DNA from: JBHJHP01 sp042219825
GTDB taxonomy: Bacteria > Bacteroidota > Bacteroidia > Bacteroidales > UBA5342
Assembly (NCBI RefSeq): GCF_042219825.1
Contig: NZ_JBHJHQ010000010.1
Coordinates: forward strand, 1-64,000
DNA: 64,000 bases
Direction: 5' to 3'
The position numbers and the translations under genes are program-made. This document shows, piece by piece, positions 63,956-64,000 of this stretch. The notes below the pieces were generated by a model. It did not search any database, was not told where the DNA came from, and worked only from the letters and a program-made list of their open reading frames with translations. The stretch's first letter is position 1. Each line of letters begins with the position of its first letter.

Positions 63956-64000
63956 TTGCTGTAGCTGTAATCATATTATTCTATCTGTTGATCCGCAACG
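63952..64000 (+). CDS. Start of a membrane-anchored protein, cut by the window edge
   Basis: ATG at 63952 overlaps the acyltransferase stop by four bases and opens a frame reading MIAVAVIILFYLLIRN, a hydrophobic N-terminal segment. In related carotenoid operons a glycosyltransferase with such an anchor often follows, but only 16 codons are visible. Its identity is a guess. Confidence 0.5.
   Translation, partial: MIAVAVIILFYLLIRN

Overview
The window looks like chromosome of a member of the Bacteroidota, most likely a free-living Bacteroidia relative (Marinilabiliales-type is a guess). The evidence is type IX secretion (T9SS) proteins of the PorP/SprF family with their OmpA-type partner, DUF1573, DUF4271 and Fib_succ_major proteins, TANNTTTG-type promoters in place of E. 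coli-type -10/-35 boxes, weak Shine-Dalgarno sequences, several GTG or TTG starts, and a carotenoid gene cluster. No tRNA, rRNA, CRISPR array, transposase or phage gene was seen.

Layout. 1-5813 (minus): a giant secreted modular protein, cut by the left edge, preceded by a promoter carrying a LacI/CcpA-type palindrome. 6425-11646 (minus): a three-gene sugar operon (GH78 alpha-L-rhamnosidase, DHDPS/NAL-family aldolase, Na+/solute symporter) preceded by a closely similar, perfect palindrome. 11963-18124 (plus): pyrG, yidC, and malQ with two N-terminal CBM20-like domains. 18574-23051 (plus): a PorP/SprF protein, a PorE-like TPR/WD40/CRD/OmpA protein, a double-SPOR-like protein and an exported protein of unknown function. 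23069-25096: a dipeptidyl-peptidase III lipoprotein closed by a strong terminator. 25319-30820: guanine deaminase flanked by two copies of a palindrome, an AT-rich Ig-repeat/Fib_succ_major lipoprotein, a GNAT acetyltransferase, tadA, a small basic protein, hisS and a half-length TauE. 31075-38035: a DUF1573 protein, then an envelope-biogenesis operon (two SurA-like chaperones around a PpiC-like lipoprotein, plus an OstA/LptA-like protein). 38277-40175: recQ. 40172-49627 (minus): a second PorP/SprF protein and a 2675-residue PKD-repeat adhesin with a type B T9SS sorting domain. 49715-55656 (minus): yidD, rnpA, hemD, a DUF4271 protein, a CtpA-type protease, dCMP deaminase, a Ca2+/Na+ antiporter and an APS reductase. 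55765-56451: an unrecognised protein with an aminotransferase-like outline. 56749-58669 (plus): a GHMP kinase that looks more like galacturonokinase than galactokinase, coupled to a sugar-phosphate nucleotidyltransferase. 58672-64000: carotenoid genes, with crtI-crtB on minus and a CrtD-like desaturase, CruF-like hydratase, acyltransferase and the start of another gene on plus.

How the genes work together. Two T9SS/surface modules (18.5-23 kb and 40-49.6 kb) and the 31-38 kb chaperone/OstA operon concern outer-membrane assembly and surface display. The two similar palindromes at 6.06 and 11.76 kb suggest that one LacI-family regulator controls both the giant surface protein and the rhamnosidase operon. 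The 56.7-58.7 kb pair reads as a salvage route from a free sugar or uronic acid through its 1-phosphate to a nucleotide sugar. The 58.7-64 kb genes would make a hydroxylated, possibly acylated and glycosylated, carotenoid.

The least explained DNA is non-coding. Two intergenic elements (53886-53955 and 56531-56628) are built entirely of 7-bp units in one register, with one family of heptamers on the left, a short AT-rich hairpin in the middle and another family on the right. A looser relative may lie at 25095-25166.
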